From assembly GCF_011751765.2 (NCBI RefSeq), contig NZ_CP061169.1, positions 2,480,001 to 2,544,000 on the forward strand: a stretch of 64,000 nt of DNA. Direction: 5' to 3'. The notes beneath the pieces are model-generated. The model was given only the letters and a program-made list of their open reading frames with translations. It did no database searches and was not told where the DNA came from. The position numbers and the translations under genes were made by a program. The stretch comes from Paramicrobacterium chengjingii (GTDB taxonomy: Bacteria > Actinomycetota > Actinomycetes > Actinomycetales > Microbacteriaceae). Shown piece by piece: positions 34,514-42,457 of the stretch (positions within the stretch are counted from its first letter, which is position 1; the number at the start of each line of letters is the position of its first letter).

Positions 34514-34539
34514 CGATCCAAGCACACGGCCAAAAGAGC

Positions 34540-34620
34540 TCAGTAACCCTCGTTCCGAACGGCGATAGCGCCTCTCCCTGCGCGAGAGATTTCTTCACCT
34601 ATCGGGTCCCAGACACTCAT
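34540..34620 (-). CDS. Possible 26-residue ORF or truncated gene start
   Basis: ATG 34620 is preceded by GAAGGA 7 bases upstream, then runs 26 codons (MSVWDPIGEEISRAGRG...). It lies downstream, on the same strand, of the decayed membrane protein. It may be the surviving 5' end of a lost gene. Weak evidence: only the ribosome site and position. Confidence 0.25.
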   Translation of the reverse strand: MSVWDPIGEEISRAGRGAIAVRNEGY

Positions 34621-34757
34621 ATGGTGTTCCTTCGCCCGGCGATGGCCGAATCGTATATCCGTTGTACCTTCGCAACGTTCACTACGTAGTTCAGCAGCAC
34701 CCGGGGCGTGTGAGGGGCTTAGGTATCTCGCACCGGCTATACGGTCGGTGTGTCCTG

Positions 34758-35034
34758 TCACTGGTTGTTGCTGGCTGTGTTTCTGTGCTGCTTCGCTCTG
34801 CTTCGGATCGCATATCCGATAGTCGTTGCGATAGTGAAGAGCCAGAGCACGAACAGCACGATCTCAAAGACATCGAGGCCATCAAGCATGGTGTACGCCA
34901 ACATCGCCACTATCCCGAGGATGCCAACCACTGCACCGGTGAAGAAAACCGGCGTTGACCTTTCCCCGGCCCGACCATGAGAATCACGCCAACCGCGTAG
35001 AAGACACTGCGATGTAGATCGGCATCATTTCCAT
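34758..35034 (-). pseudogene. Decayed small membrane protein gene (two frameshifts)
   Basis: Three consecutive minus-strand frames join into one plausible 92-residue protein if one base is restored at two places. ATG 35034 gives MEMMPIYIA; near 35005 the frame moves to VFYAVGVILMVGPGKGQ; near 34937 it moves again to PVFFTGAVVGILGIVAMLAY, TMLDGLDVFEIVLFVLWLFT and a basic tail ending at the TGA 34758. The hydropathy (three TM segments with a charged tail) supports a real former gene. GGAAG precedes the ATG. No family recognised. Sequencing error at both sites is the alternative. Confidence 0.6.
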
Positions 35035-35229
35035 TCTTCCATCCTGCCTGTTGAGTCCGACGTTCGGGGGTGAGCGCCGTTTTCCAACTGGCGAATCCGC
35101 TGGTCAGCTAGAGCAGTCTCTGCCTGATGACCGGCGGTAGCGCTTCGATTAAGGAGCATTCCTATCCGCTGAAAATTGCCAAAAATATGCCCGCAAATAT
35201 GACCATGGGTTGCACCGTGGCAGCCACTG

Positions 35230-36426
35230 GTGGAGCTTACTGAGCCACTGAAGCCAGGCATTGCAAACATGGAGCCGACAAGCTTCGGTTCCCCCATTAC
35301 CGCCTATCTGCCCGGTCTCGCGATGCGCAAAGCCGCCCAGCTGTTGCCGGGAGACGCTAAAACTGACGCTCGCGACGCGTTCGTGATCGCGACGACCGCT
35401 CTAAAGATGCCCGATACACTCCGCACGGTCGATCGCGATAGCGAGGTCTTGGCGAGTCTGAAAGTCCTCGCCGGCTATGACGATGATCTTGCCCGCGATT
35501 GCACTCGCCAGATCAACCGCATCAGGTCGCTGCTGCTGCAGATCCATCCCGCACTCGAGCGTGTCTTCACGGGCACGAGACTCACCACCCAGCTCTCCCT
35601 CGATCTACTCGCCCGCTATGGCGGACCGACCGCACTCATCACGGCAGGGCGAGCACGAGTGAAAGCTTGGGCACGCAAGACCAAGCATCGCGGTGTCGAC
35701 GCGCTCGTGGATGACGTCTTCACCGCGTTGAGCGAGCAGTCCGCGGTCGTGATCGGCACGGCCGCGGCAGAGAAGATCATCCCTCGCGTCGCCAACCAGA
35801 TCGCCGCCCTCAAGAAGCAGCGTCGCGAGCTCGCCGCCGAGGTCGAGGAGTTGCTTGATGCGTTCCCTCTTCGCGAGGTCTTGATCTCGATGCTAGGAAT
35901 CGGGACCAAGACCGCCGCCACCATCCTCCTGACCATCGGAGACGGCTCCACCTTTCCCACCGCCGGACACCTCGCCGCCTACGCCGGCATCGCGCCAGTG
36001 ACGAGACGTTCAGGGAAGTCGATCCGGGGCGAACACCCGGCCAGATCAGGTAACAAGCAACTCAAAAACGCGCTATTCCGCTCCGCATGGGTCGCATCGA
36101 ACTGCGACCCCGAATCCGCGGCCTACTATCAGCGCAGACGCACTCAGGGCAAGAAACACAACGCGGCCGCCATCAGCCTCGCTCCGTTGACGAACATCGC
36201 CCTCTTTCTGCGCTTGCACCCTCGTACGGCTGCCAACATCGCGCGCATCGAGGTGGAGCTCGCCCGCGGATTCACGCGCGGGCAGACCGTCATCGACCGT
36301 CGCCGTCGTACCGGCGAGGCCGACGAGCACAACCTGGCGACGCCGATCGCCCGCAGCGATGCCGCCGTCACCGTCAATGCCCCGGCTGTCGCGGAGCTCT
36401 ACCTGACCACGCTGCTGAACAGGTAA
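35230..36426 (+). pseudogene. IS110-family transposase remnant, truncated
   Basis: From about 35300 the frame matches IS110/IS1111 transposases: AYLPGLAMRKAAQLLPGDAK, TDARDAFVIA, the central coiled region, and the transposase_20 domain with LLDAFPLREVLISMLGIG, GDGSTFPTAGHLAAYAGIAP, RRSGKSIRGEH and NKQLKNALFRSAWVA (catalytic Ser region SGKS). The first 60-70 residues carrying the first DEDD-domain Asp are missing; residues before 35300 do not look like the family. After KKHNAAAISLA (about 36183) the sequence also leaves the family pattern and runs on for 80 residues into flanking DNA. Both element ends are therefore unclear, and the copy is probably inactive. Confidence 0.8.
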
Positions 36427-36452
36427 GTGTTCTCCGCAACACGCAAAGTGTG

Positions 36453-37364
36453 TCAGACGTCGGCGTCGTCTTCTGCCTCTCCACGCACCATCTGCACCCA
36501 GCGCACAAGGTACTCTGCGCCCGCCTCATCGTGGATGAGCGAGTCATGGTGCCGCACAGGATACGGTGTGTGCGGAACCCCGTCGCTCGGTCGCACATCG
36601 ACGTGCGCCACGTCATAGCCGTGTTCGTGTAGCCAATCGGCCATCGCATAGTCCGTGCGCGAGTCGCCCATCGTTCGCCACCGCCTGGGCACTGCAGCGC
36701 CTTCGCGCTTCAGAAAGTCGATCACACGCCCGGCGCCGAGATCTTTGCCCACACCAATCGACTCGACGTCGGTCGAGATGATGGTGGGATCGATGCGGTA
36801 GTCGATGGCCCCCGAGGCATCCGGTGTCTTCTCGCCCTTTCGTTCGAAGCCGAGCCCGTGACGCTGCAAAATGGCGGCGATCTGGGCGTCAAACTCGTCT
36901 TGACGCGCGAGATACCGTTCGTTCGAGACTGTGGTGTTCTGCTCGATCGAGACCATCGCGCGCTTCGTGTGATCGTAGAACATCAGGTCGGCATAGTCGC
37001 GTGTCACGAGAATCTCGATATCGCGGGCGACGACGTCGGGCACCGTCAGCGCGTTGTCGACGTTGACCTCACCTGTGCCGTCGGCCGAGATCGACATCCA
37101 GACAGCACCTTTCTCGCAGACTCCCCAGAGTCGGGCATCGGGCGATAGCCCGGCCTCGAGCAGCGGAGGCACAACCTGCTCGCGCAGAAACCCGTCGGAT
37201 CGACCGGTGTTGAACGCGATCGGCACTCCGGCATTCGCAAGCTCTGCCAGGTCGCTCGCGATGCGGGGAATGGCAATCGAGCGGGACACGGGGCTGGCGA
37301 TCGGGCCGTCGACGTCTAAGAGGAGGCCGAGCGCGGGTGCGGTGTCAGTCACGGGTTGAGTCAC
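36453..37364 (-). CDS. HAD family hydrolase (class IIB-like phosphatase)
   Basis: A 303-residue HAD phosphatase. Motif I is LLLDVDGPI (nucleophile Asp, acid/base Asp), motif II IAFNTGRSDGF, motif III/IV KRxGAxxPRRWRTMGDSRTDYAMADWL-like with the acidic GDSRTD. The cap between them is of the type-IIB size seen in sugar- and trehalose-phosphatases. GTG start 37364, no strong ribosome site. Stands alone next to the IS remnant. Substrate unknown, probably a phosphorylated sugar. Confidence 0.85.
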   Translation of the reverse strand: MTQPVTDTAPALGLLLDVDGPIASPVSRSIAIPRIASDLAELANAGVPIAFNTGRSDGFLREQVVPPLLEAGLSPDARLWGVCEKGAVWMSISADGTGEVNVDNALTVPDVVARDIEILVTRDYADLMFYDHTKRAMVSIEQNTTVSNERYLARQDEFDAQIAAILQRHGLGFERKGEKTPDASGAIDYRIDPTIISTDVESIGVGKDLGAGRVIDFLKREGAAVPRRWRTMGDSRTDYAMADWLHEHGYDVAHVDVRPSDGVPHTPYPVRHHDSLIHDEAGAEYLVRWVQMVRGEAEDDADV

Positions 37365-37481
37365 AAGGCCAGTCTATGATCAGCGCCAGCCACTGGTCTG
37401 CGCCGGTCCCTGAGCAGGCACGCTTCGAAGCAGGTCACCCGATGCTCCGCACCGAGTGCCCGAACCGAGATACTCTGAAGC

Positions 37482-37907
37482 ATGGCCGAGCCGAAAACCA
37501 AGCCGACGGATGCCTCGGTGCACGCGTTCATCGATCGTGCGACTCCCCTCCGGCGCCGCGCCGACGGGCATCGGCTCGACGCGATCATGCGCGACGTCAC
37601 CGGTGTAGAACCATCCATGTGGGGGCCGTCGATCGTGGGCTACGGAAGCTATCGCTATGTCTCCCCTGCCAATCCGCGCACAACGGGAGCCTGGCCGAAG
37701 GTTGGGTTCTCGCCGCGTAAGGCGTCGCTGTCTCTGTATGGGCTGAAGGATCTGCCCGCCGGCGCAGAGTTGCTGCCGTCGCTCGGGAAATACACAGAAG
37801 GCGCCGGATGCGTCTACGTGAAGTCCCTCGATGATGTCGACGAACAGGTGCTGCGCCAGCTCATCGCGATCGCCTGGTCGCGCACAGACGCCGATACCGG
37901 ATGCTGA
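37482..37907 (+). CDS. DUF1801 domain-containing protein
   Basis: A 141-residue YdhG-like DUF1801 protein. Typical features: FIDRATPLRRRADGHRLDAIM, EPSMWGPSIVGYGSYRY, WPKVGFSPRKASLSLYG and LPSLGKYTEGAGCVYVKSLDDVDEQVLRQLI. The fold is related to ferrochelatase-interacting or iron-chaperone-like proteins, but function is unknown. ATG 37482. Single gene between a HAD gene and a DUF2249 gene. Confidence 0.9.
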   Translation: MAEPKTKPTDASVHAFIDRATPLRRRADGHRLDAIMRDVTGVEPSMWGPSIVGYGSYRYVSPANPRTTGAWPKVGFSPRKASLSLYGLKDLPAGAELLPSLGKYTEGAGCVYVKSLDDVDEQVLRQLIAIAWSRTDADTGC

Positions 37908-37978
37908 TCAGCAGCGTGGGCTGATTTATCTGGGTAACCGGGCCCACCTGTCGGTGCCGCGGTGCTACGTTCGAGAGT

Positions 37979-38302
37979 ATGAAGCAGCCCATCTCTTTAA
38001 ACTCGACGGACTCTCACGACACTGACTCTCACGACGATGGATGCGCGTGCGGCGAACCCGATGAAGCGCTTCCCGAGCTCGATGTGCAGACGATCCCCCA
38101 CGCCGTTCGTCACGCAGCGATATTCGGCGCACTCGAGAGCCTCGCACCTCGCTCGGGAATGATCATCTCGGCGACCCACAACCCGTTTCCGCTGCTCGCA
38201 CAGCTCGGGCGCAAGCATCCTGATGTCTTCGAAAGCACGTATCTCGACGAAGGCCCAGAACGCTGGCGCATTAAGATCGTTCGGCGTCCCGACGCCGAAT
38301 AG
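37979..38302 (+). CDS. DUF2249 domain-containing protein
   Basis: A 107-residue protein with an N-terminal Asp/His-rich repeat (SHDTDSHDDG, encoded by a tandem CTCTCACGAC repeat) and a DUF2249 domain: LDVQTIPHAVRHAAIFGALESL, ISATHNPFPLLAQLG and ERWRIKIVRR. DUF2249 proteins often accompany nitrite/NO or hemerythrin genes and are proposed redox-related adaptors; no such gene is adjacent. The next membrane protein starts 12 bp later, so they may be co-transcribed. Confidence 0.85.
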   Translation: MKQPISLNSTDSHDTDSHDDGCACGEPDEALPELDVQTIPHAVRHAAIFGALESLAPRSGMIISATHNPFPLLAQLGRKHPDVFESTYLDEGPERWRIKIVRRPDAE

Positions 38303-38314
38303 CGAGCAGGCACC

Positions 38315-38797
38315 GTGACGCAGGATCACAGCGACAGCAACCTGGCCATTCGTCGCAGCAGCATCCCGTTCTTGTGGGTGGGTACCGCAGCGATTATCGC
38401 TGGCGGGCTACTCGCAGCGGTAACCTCGCCGCTGAAACTCACGCATGGATCGTGGGCATCGGCTTATCTCGTGCTCATCGTCGGCGTCGCATTGATCTTC
38501 TTCGGCGTGACACAATCGCTGCTCACGCGGCAGGTCACACGCCGCGCTATCACGATCGAGATCGGCGCGTGGGTGCTGGGCAGCCTCGCGGTGCTGGGCG
38601 GAACGGTCGTCGGCCAGCCGGTGATCGTTGACATCGGCGGCGCAGTGCTCGTGATCGCACTCATCGTGTTTGCACTCGCCGTGCGATCCGGTGGGGTCGG
38701 CCGCGCAACTGCGGCGCTCTGGGTGTTCCGGCTCGTGCTGCTCGTCGTCGTCATCAGCATCCCAATCGGCCTCGTGCTTTCACACCTGCGGCACTGA
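38315..38797 (+). CDS. Small polytopic membrane protein, unknown function
   Basis: A 160-residue protein with about four TM segments (roughly 20-40, 50-70, 85-125, 138-157), hydrophilic N terminus and almost no C-terminal tail. GTG 38315 lies 12 bp after the DUF2249 stop. No family recognised. Coupling to the DUF2249 gene is the only hint of function. Confidence 0.75.
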   Translation: MTQDHSDSNLAIRRSSIPFLWVGTAAIIAGGLLAAVTSPLKLTHGSWASAYLVLIVGVALIFFGVTQSLLTRQVTRRAITIEIGAWVLGSLAVLGGTVVGQPVIVDIGGAVLVIALIVFALAVRSGGVGRATAALWVFRLVLLVVVISIPIGLVLSHLRH

Positions 38798-38867
38798 GCA
38801 GAACTCACGCCGGGCCGAACGTGCGATGAGCTTGCCAAGCAGCAGCTCGTCGGCACCGCAGCAGCAT

Positions 38868-38907
38868 CGTGCCCCTTCTCGAGGCACTCAGTGCGAGAAG
38901 GGGCACG
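38868..38907. terminator. Perfect 14-bp stem hairpin between convergent genes
   Basis: CGTGCCCCTTCTCG and its exact complement (38894-38907) flank a 12-base loop that itself contains CACT-C-AGTG. It lies in the 307-bp gap between a plus-strand membrane-protein gene and a minus-strand hydrolase gene, so a bidirectional terminator is likely. The rest of 38798-39104 shows no gene with a ribosome site. Confidence 0.65.
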
Positions 38908-39104
38908 GCTCTGCGCGTGCAGAGTGCTGTGAATCGGGTTGTGACCTCGCAAGACCTTCGCCAGCGCCGTTACGGCTACCTCAACCGCGACTTCGTGACG
39001 AGAAAGGGGAACTCATCACCAGTCCACACTGACGCGAACATGAGCATCTTTCAACCCCGCGTTCGAGGGTACCTCCGCCCGGTGCCCGCAGCGGATTGCT
39101 CACT

Positions 39105-40022
39105 CTACGGCTTGGCGAGCCGGGAGGCGAGCCATTCATGAGCGCGAGCGATCAGGTCGCGTGACAGAGTGTTCTTCGGCATCCATGCCTCGAATGCGTG
39201 CGGAGCGCCCGCCACGATGTCGAGTGTCACGTCAACGCCCGCCAGCTCGAGCTGGCGGGCGTAGTCGGTGATCTCGTCGTGAAAAAGCTCAATTGTCGAC
39301 GCATACATCCACGTCGGCGGAAGCCCGCCCAGATTGCCGCGACGCGACGCTGACGCGTACTCGGGAAGCTCGGGTGCGCCAACGCGTTCGCCGAGATACG
39401 AGCGCCAACCCACGCGATTCGCCCGATTGTTCCAAATGAAGTGATCCTGCTCATCGAGCGAGCGATCGGCCGCCGTTCGGTCATCGAGCATGGGGCAGAA
39501 CAGCCACTGCCCGGCCAAATGAATGCCTTCGTCATACAGTCGCTGAACGAGGCACGCGTCCAAGCCGCCGCCCGCGCTCTGTCCGCCGAGCACAATGCGG
39601 GAAGGATCGATGCCGAGTTCCGACGCATTTTTGCGCAGCCACGCGAATCCCGCAGCGCAGTCGTCGAGCGCAGCGGGAAACGGATGCTTCTGAGCAAGCC
39701 GATAATCGACCGAGACGACGATCGCACCGGTTTCGCGCGCGGTCTCACCACAGTGATCGTCATCATAGGCAGCCGATCCGAGAATGAGACCGCCACCGTG
39801 CAACCACAGCAGCGCACCGCCCGTTGGCTCGCTCGGAATATACACGCGCAGACGAAGGTCGCCCTCTCGCACCAGGCGACGTTCGACGCCGTCGACGCGC
39901 TTTCCCGGGATAAGCTTCGACAGAGAGCCGCCAAGCGCCAGAATGACACGGTGCTCAAGGTTGAATGTCGTCGACTTTCGCGTGGCCTCCCGCAGACGGG
40001 GGTCCACGTCGTTGATGTCCAC
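39105..40022 (-). CDS. Alpha/beta hydrolase (hormone-sensitive-lipase-like esterase)
   Basis: A 305-residue esterase of the HSL/BD-FAE type. Oxyanion motif HGGG in LLWLHGGGLILGS, nucleophile Ser in GGQSAGGG, VSVDYRLAQKHPFPAALDD between them, and His in GAPHAFEAW. No signal peptide. GTG 40022 is chosen because GGAGGAG sits 6 bases upstream; the longer frame to 40091 overlaps a tandem-repeat region. It hydrolyses short-chain esters; substrate unknown. Confidence 0.88.
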   Translation of the reverse strand: MDINDVDPRLREATRKSTTFNLEHRVILALGGSLSKLIPGKRVDGVERRLVREGDLRLRVYIPSEPTGGALLWLHGGGLILGSAAYDDDHCGETARETGAIVVSVDYRLAQKHPFPAALDDCAAGFAWLRKNASELGIDPSRIVLGGQSAGGGLDACLVQRLYDEGIHLAGQWLFCPMLDDRTAADRSLDEQDHFIWNNRANRVGWRSYLGERVGAPELPEYASASRRGNLGGLPPTWMYASTIELFHDEITDYARQLELAGVDVTLDIVAGAPHAFEAWMPKNTLSRDLIARAHEWLASRLAKP

Positions 40023-40076
40023 GAATATCTCCTCCGGCCGAGAGCCCAGTCTATTCCGACACCCCATGCAGCGTCG

Positions 40077-40128
40077 GAATGCTGTGTCCAAATGCTGTGT
40101 CTAAATGCTGTGCCAGAACGCTGTGTCT
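40077..40128. repeat. Four tandem 13-bp repeats between divergent genes
   Basis: GAATGCTGTGTCC, AAATGCTGTGTCT, AAATGCTGTGCCA and GAACGCTGTGTCT follow without gap. They share the core (A)ATGCTGTGYCY. They lie 55 bp before the esterase start (minus) and 42 bp before the plus-strand gene at 40170, in the shared promoter region, so they could be binding sites or a slipped-strand tract. Confidence 0.85.
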
Positions 40129-40169
40129 GACGGTCGACGTAGCCTTGCCTCATGACCTTAGGCGGCACA

Positions 40170-40592
40170 ATGCCCGGGCCGTGTCTGCTGTGCGGCGAGC
40201 GACGCGGCATCCGCCATGCTGATGGCTGGCACTGCGGCGTCTGCACGTGGCGATGTGGCGATGTTCCCGACTCTGACCTCCCCCGACCACGTGTCGATAT
40301 CGTGTATTACATTCGGTTTGCCGATCGAGTGAAAATCGGCACGTCACATAAGCCGCGGCAACGTCTCACCGCACTGTGGCACGACGAACTCCTGGCGTTC
40401 GAGCGGGGTGATCGCACACTCGAGCGGGTTCGGCACGAGCAGTTCGCAGACCTGCGAGAAGGCGGCGAATGGTTTACCGCTGCGCCCCGGCTTCTCGAGC
40501 ATGCAGCGCGGCTCGCTGACGGAGGCGACCCGTGGCATGCCTATGCACGGTGGGTCAGTGCGGCGTTTGCACGACTCTCCACAGCACGATGA
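40170..40592 (+). CDS. GIY-YIG-like (T5orf172/MUG113) nuclease-domain protein
   Basis: A 140-residue protein. The N terminus has a zinc-ribbon-like CLLCGERRGIRHADGWHCGVC. Then comes IVYYIRFADRVKIGTSHKPRQRLTAL, the YY...KIGxT signature of T5orf172/MUG113 domains in the GIY-YIG superfamily, with a later RTLERVRHEQFADLREGGEWF where the conserved Glu is expected (EWF). It may cut or bind DNA; biological role unknown. ATG 40170 has AGGCGG upstream; ATG 40152 adds six residues. Confidence 0.8.
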   Translation: MPGPCLLCGERRGIRHADGWHCGVCTWRCGDVPDSDLPRPRVDIVYYIRFADRVKIGTSHKPRQRLTALWHDELLAFERGDRTLERVRHEQFADLREGGEWFTAAPRLLEHAARLADGGDPWHAYARWVSAAFARLSTAR

Positions 40593-40649
40593 GAAGTTCT
40601 TTCGCGGCCAGGCGGGCCCGCTCAATGACAGGCAACTCCAGTTCAACCG

Positions 40650-41003
40650 TCAGCCAGTGAGGCTCCTCGTTGCCTGCGTGAGTGCGCCGGTTGTGGGCCG
40701 ATAGTAGGCCCAACGCCCCCGCTGTTCCCTGCTGACGAGCCCCGCCTCGACGAGGAGCTTCATGTGGTGGGAAACTGTTGGTTGCGAGAGCCCCACGGGC
40801 TCCGTGAGGTTGCACACGCACAACTCGCCCTCCGCACTCGCCGTGATAAGCGCGAGAAGCTTCACCCGGGTCGGATCGCCCAACGCCTTGAATACTCGAG
40901 CGAGTTCCCGAGCGGTGTCGTCATCGACCAGCGCATCCGCCTCGTGCGTGCAGCAGGAAGCCTCAGAGCCGACGGACTCTGTGGCGGCCGGGAGAGTGGT
41001 CAT
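40650..41003 (-). CDS. arsR: ArsR family metalloregulator
   Basis: A 117-residue ArsR repressor. It has VFKALGDPTRVKLLALI, the metal-site ELCVCNLTEPVGLSQPTVSHHMKLL (CxC in the alpha-3 region, DNA-recognition helix after it) and REQRGRWAYYRPT in the wing. Extra Cys residues at SCCTHEAD near the N terminus may also bind arsenite. Start ATG 41003. Divergent from the flavoprotein gene; two ATCGA-N6-TCAAT sites lie between them. Arsenic response is inferred. Confidence 0.9.
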   Translation of the reverse strand: MTTLPAATESVGSEASCCTHEADALVDDDTARELARVFKALGDPTRVKLLALITASAEGELCVCNLTEPVGLSQPTVSHHMKLLVEAGLVSREQRGRWAYYRPTTGALTQATRSLTG

Positions 41004-41023
41004 GGCTCCATTGTGCACGACAT

Positions 41024-41039
41024 ATTGACATTTGTCGAT
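41024..41039. promoter_or_regulatory. ArsR operator-like dyad, arsR side
   Basis: On the minus strand ATCGA-CAAATG-TCAAT. Identical half-sites recur at 41060. It lies 20 bp before the arsR start and fits autoregulation. Confidence 0.7.
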
Positions 41040-41059
41040 GGGTGAGCAACGCTTGTCAT

Positions 41060-41075
41060 ATCGAAGAACATCAAT
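41060..41075. promoter_or_regulatory. ArsR operator-like dyad, flavoprotein side
   Basis: On the plus strand ATCGA-AGAACA-TCAAT, 14 bp before the flavoprotein ATG. Same half-sites and spacing as the 41024 site but in opposite orientation; centres are 36 bp apart. Confidence 0.7.
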
Positions 41076-41089
41076 GTATGGAGGTAGGG

Positions 41090-42409
41090 ATGAGCCCCGT
41101 TGTCGTGATCGGTGCTGGCCCGCAGGGCTTGGCAGCAGCCGCCCATCTGCTGGAGCGAGGCCTCGAACCGCTCGTGCTGGAGTCGGGCGAGAATGCAGCA
41201 TCCGCAGTGGCAGAGTGGGGCCATGTGAGGCTCTTCTCGCCCTGGCCCGAGTTGACGGATGCGGCAGCCCGCCGCCTCCTCGAACCGACCGGCTGGACAG
41301 CACCCGCTACGGGCTTTCCGACCGGAGCACAGTGGATCGACGGCTACCTCGCTCCACTTGCGGAGCAGTTGGGAAGCCGTGTTCGCTACGGGAACCGAGT
41401 AATCGGGGTGGGTCGCACAGGCCGAGATCTCTCGGTGGACGAAGGTCGCGCCGAGCAGTCCTTTACCGTGCATGTGCAGAATGCCCACGGCGAAGAGCGG
41501 ATCGAAGCTTCTGCCGTGATCGACGCTTCGGGCACCTGGCGCAACCCGAGCCCCGCCGGAGCAGATGGACTCCCAGCCTTGGGAGAACGAGAAGCCCAGG
41601 ATGCCGACGTCGTGCAGTACCGCATTCCGAACGGCGACGACACTGCAGCCCTCGCCGGAAAGCATGTGGTCGTTGTGGGGAGCGGCCACTCCGCTGCAAC
41701 GGCAGTGAATACTCTCGCCGGTATCGTCGAGCGAGAGCCAAGCACACGGGTCTCCTGGGTACTGCGCCGAGACGCCGTCGGCAATACCTTCGGCGGCGGA
41801 GCTGCAGATGAACTTCCCGAGCGAGGATTACTCGGACAGCGTGCGAAGCAGGCCGTCCAGCGAGGGCACGTGCAACTCGTCACCGGCTTCCGCACCGAAC
41901 GTGTCTCCGTCGACGGAATGACAGCCGTTCTGACTGCCGAGGACGGACGGATGCTCACACCAGCCGACCGCGTGTTCGTGCTGACTGGCTTCCGGCCCGA
42001 CCCCTCGTTCCTCTCCGAGGTTCGACTCGACCTCGATGTTCGACTCCAGGCTCCTGCTCGGATTGCCGCTGAGGTTGACCCGAACCTCCACTCGTGTGGA
42101 TCAGTCCGGGCTACGGGCGCTGCCGACCTCGCTCATCCCGAGCCCGGCTTCTACATCGTGGGGGCGAAGTCTTACGGACGAGCACCCACCTTCCTGGCGT
42201 TGACGGGTTTCGAGCAGGTGCGCAGCGTTGTGGCGGAACTCGCTGGCGACAGGGAAGCAGCAGAACGGGTTGACCTCGTGCTCCCCGATACGGGAGTGTG
42301 CGGAGGCTCTGGGGTGTTCGACGCCCCAGAGGGCAACGGGAATGCGGGATCGTGCTGCGCACCGTCACCTCAGCTCATCCAGCTCGGGACAGCGCCGACT
42401 AGTCGCTGA
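41090..42409 (+). CDS. ArsO-like FAD/NAD(P)-dependent flavoprotein
   Basis: A 439-residue two-dinucleotide-fold oxidoreductase. FAD site VVVIGAGPQGLAAAAHLLERG at the N terminus, NAD(P) site VVVVGSGHSAATAVNTLAG in the middle, and the C-terminal FAD contact near PEPGFYIVGAKSYGRAPTFL. The tail holds CGGSG and GSCCAPS, a Cys cluster suitable for trivalent arsenic or redox exchange. It resembles ArsO-type flavin monooxygenases of Streptomyces ars operons. ATG 41090 follows GGAGGTA. Divergent from arsR and its operators. No Acr3/ArsB pump is adjacent. Reaction unproven. Confidence 0.82.
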   Translation: MSPVVVIGAGPQGLAAAAHLLERGLEPLVLESGENAASAVAEWGHVRLFSPWPELTDAAARRLLEPTGWTAPATGFPTGAQWIDGYLAPLAEQLGSRVRYGNRVIGVGRTGRDLSVDEGRAEQSFTVHVQNAHGEERIEASAVIDASGTWRNPSPAGADGLPALGEREAQDADVVQYRIPNGDDTAALAGKHVVVVGSGHSAATAVNTLAGIVEREPSTRVSWVLRRDAVGNTFGGGAADELPERGLLGQRAKQAVQRGHVQLVTGFRTERVSVDGMTAVLTAEDGRMLTPADRVFVLTGFRPDPSFLSEVRLDLDVRLQAPARIAAEVDPNLHSCGSVRATGAADLAHPEPGFYIVGAKSYGRAPTFLALTGFEQVRSVVAELAGDREAAERVDLVLPDTGVCGGSGVFDAPEGNGNAGSCCAPSPQLIQLGTAPTSR

Positions 42410-42457
42410 GGAAACAAAGAGGGCGAGCAGGAAGAATCTGCCCGCCCAACACATGTT

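Noticed and set aside
33227..36452. Prophage or integrative element
   Set aside because: Apart from the IS110 remnant there is no integrase, phage structural or conjugation gene.
38869..39141. 90-residue plus-strand frame beginning in the long hairpin
   Set aside because: Starts inside the terminator-like stem, runs into the convergent esterase gene, no ribosome site, no domain.
40077..40128. CRISPR array
   Set aside because: Repeats are contiguous 13-mers without spacers and no cas gene is present.
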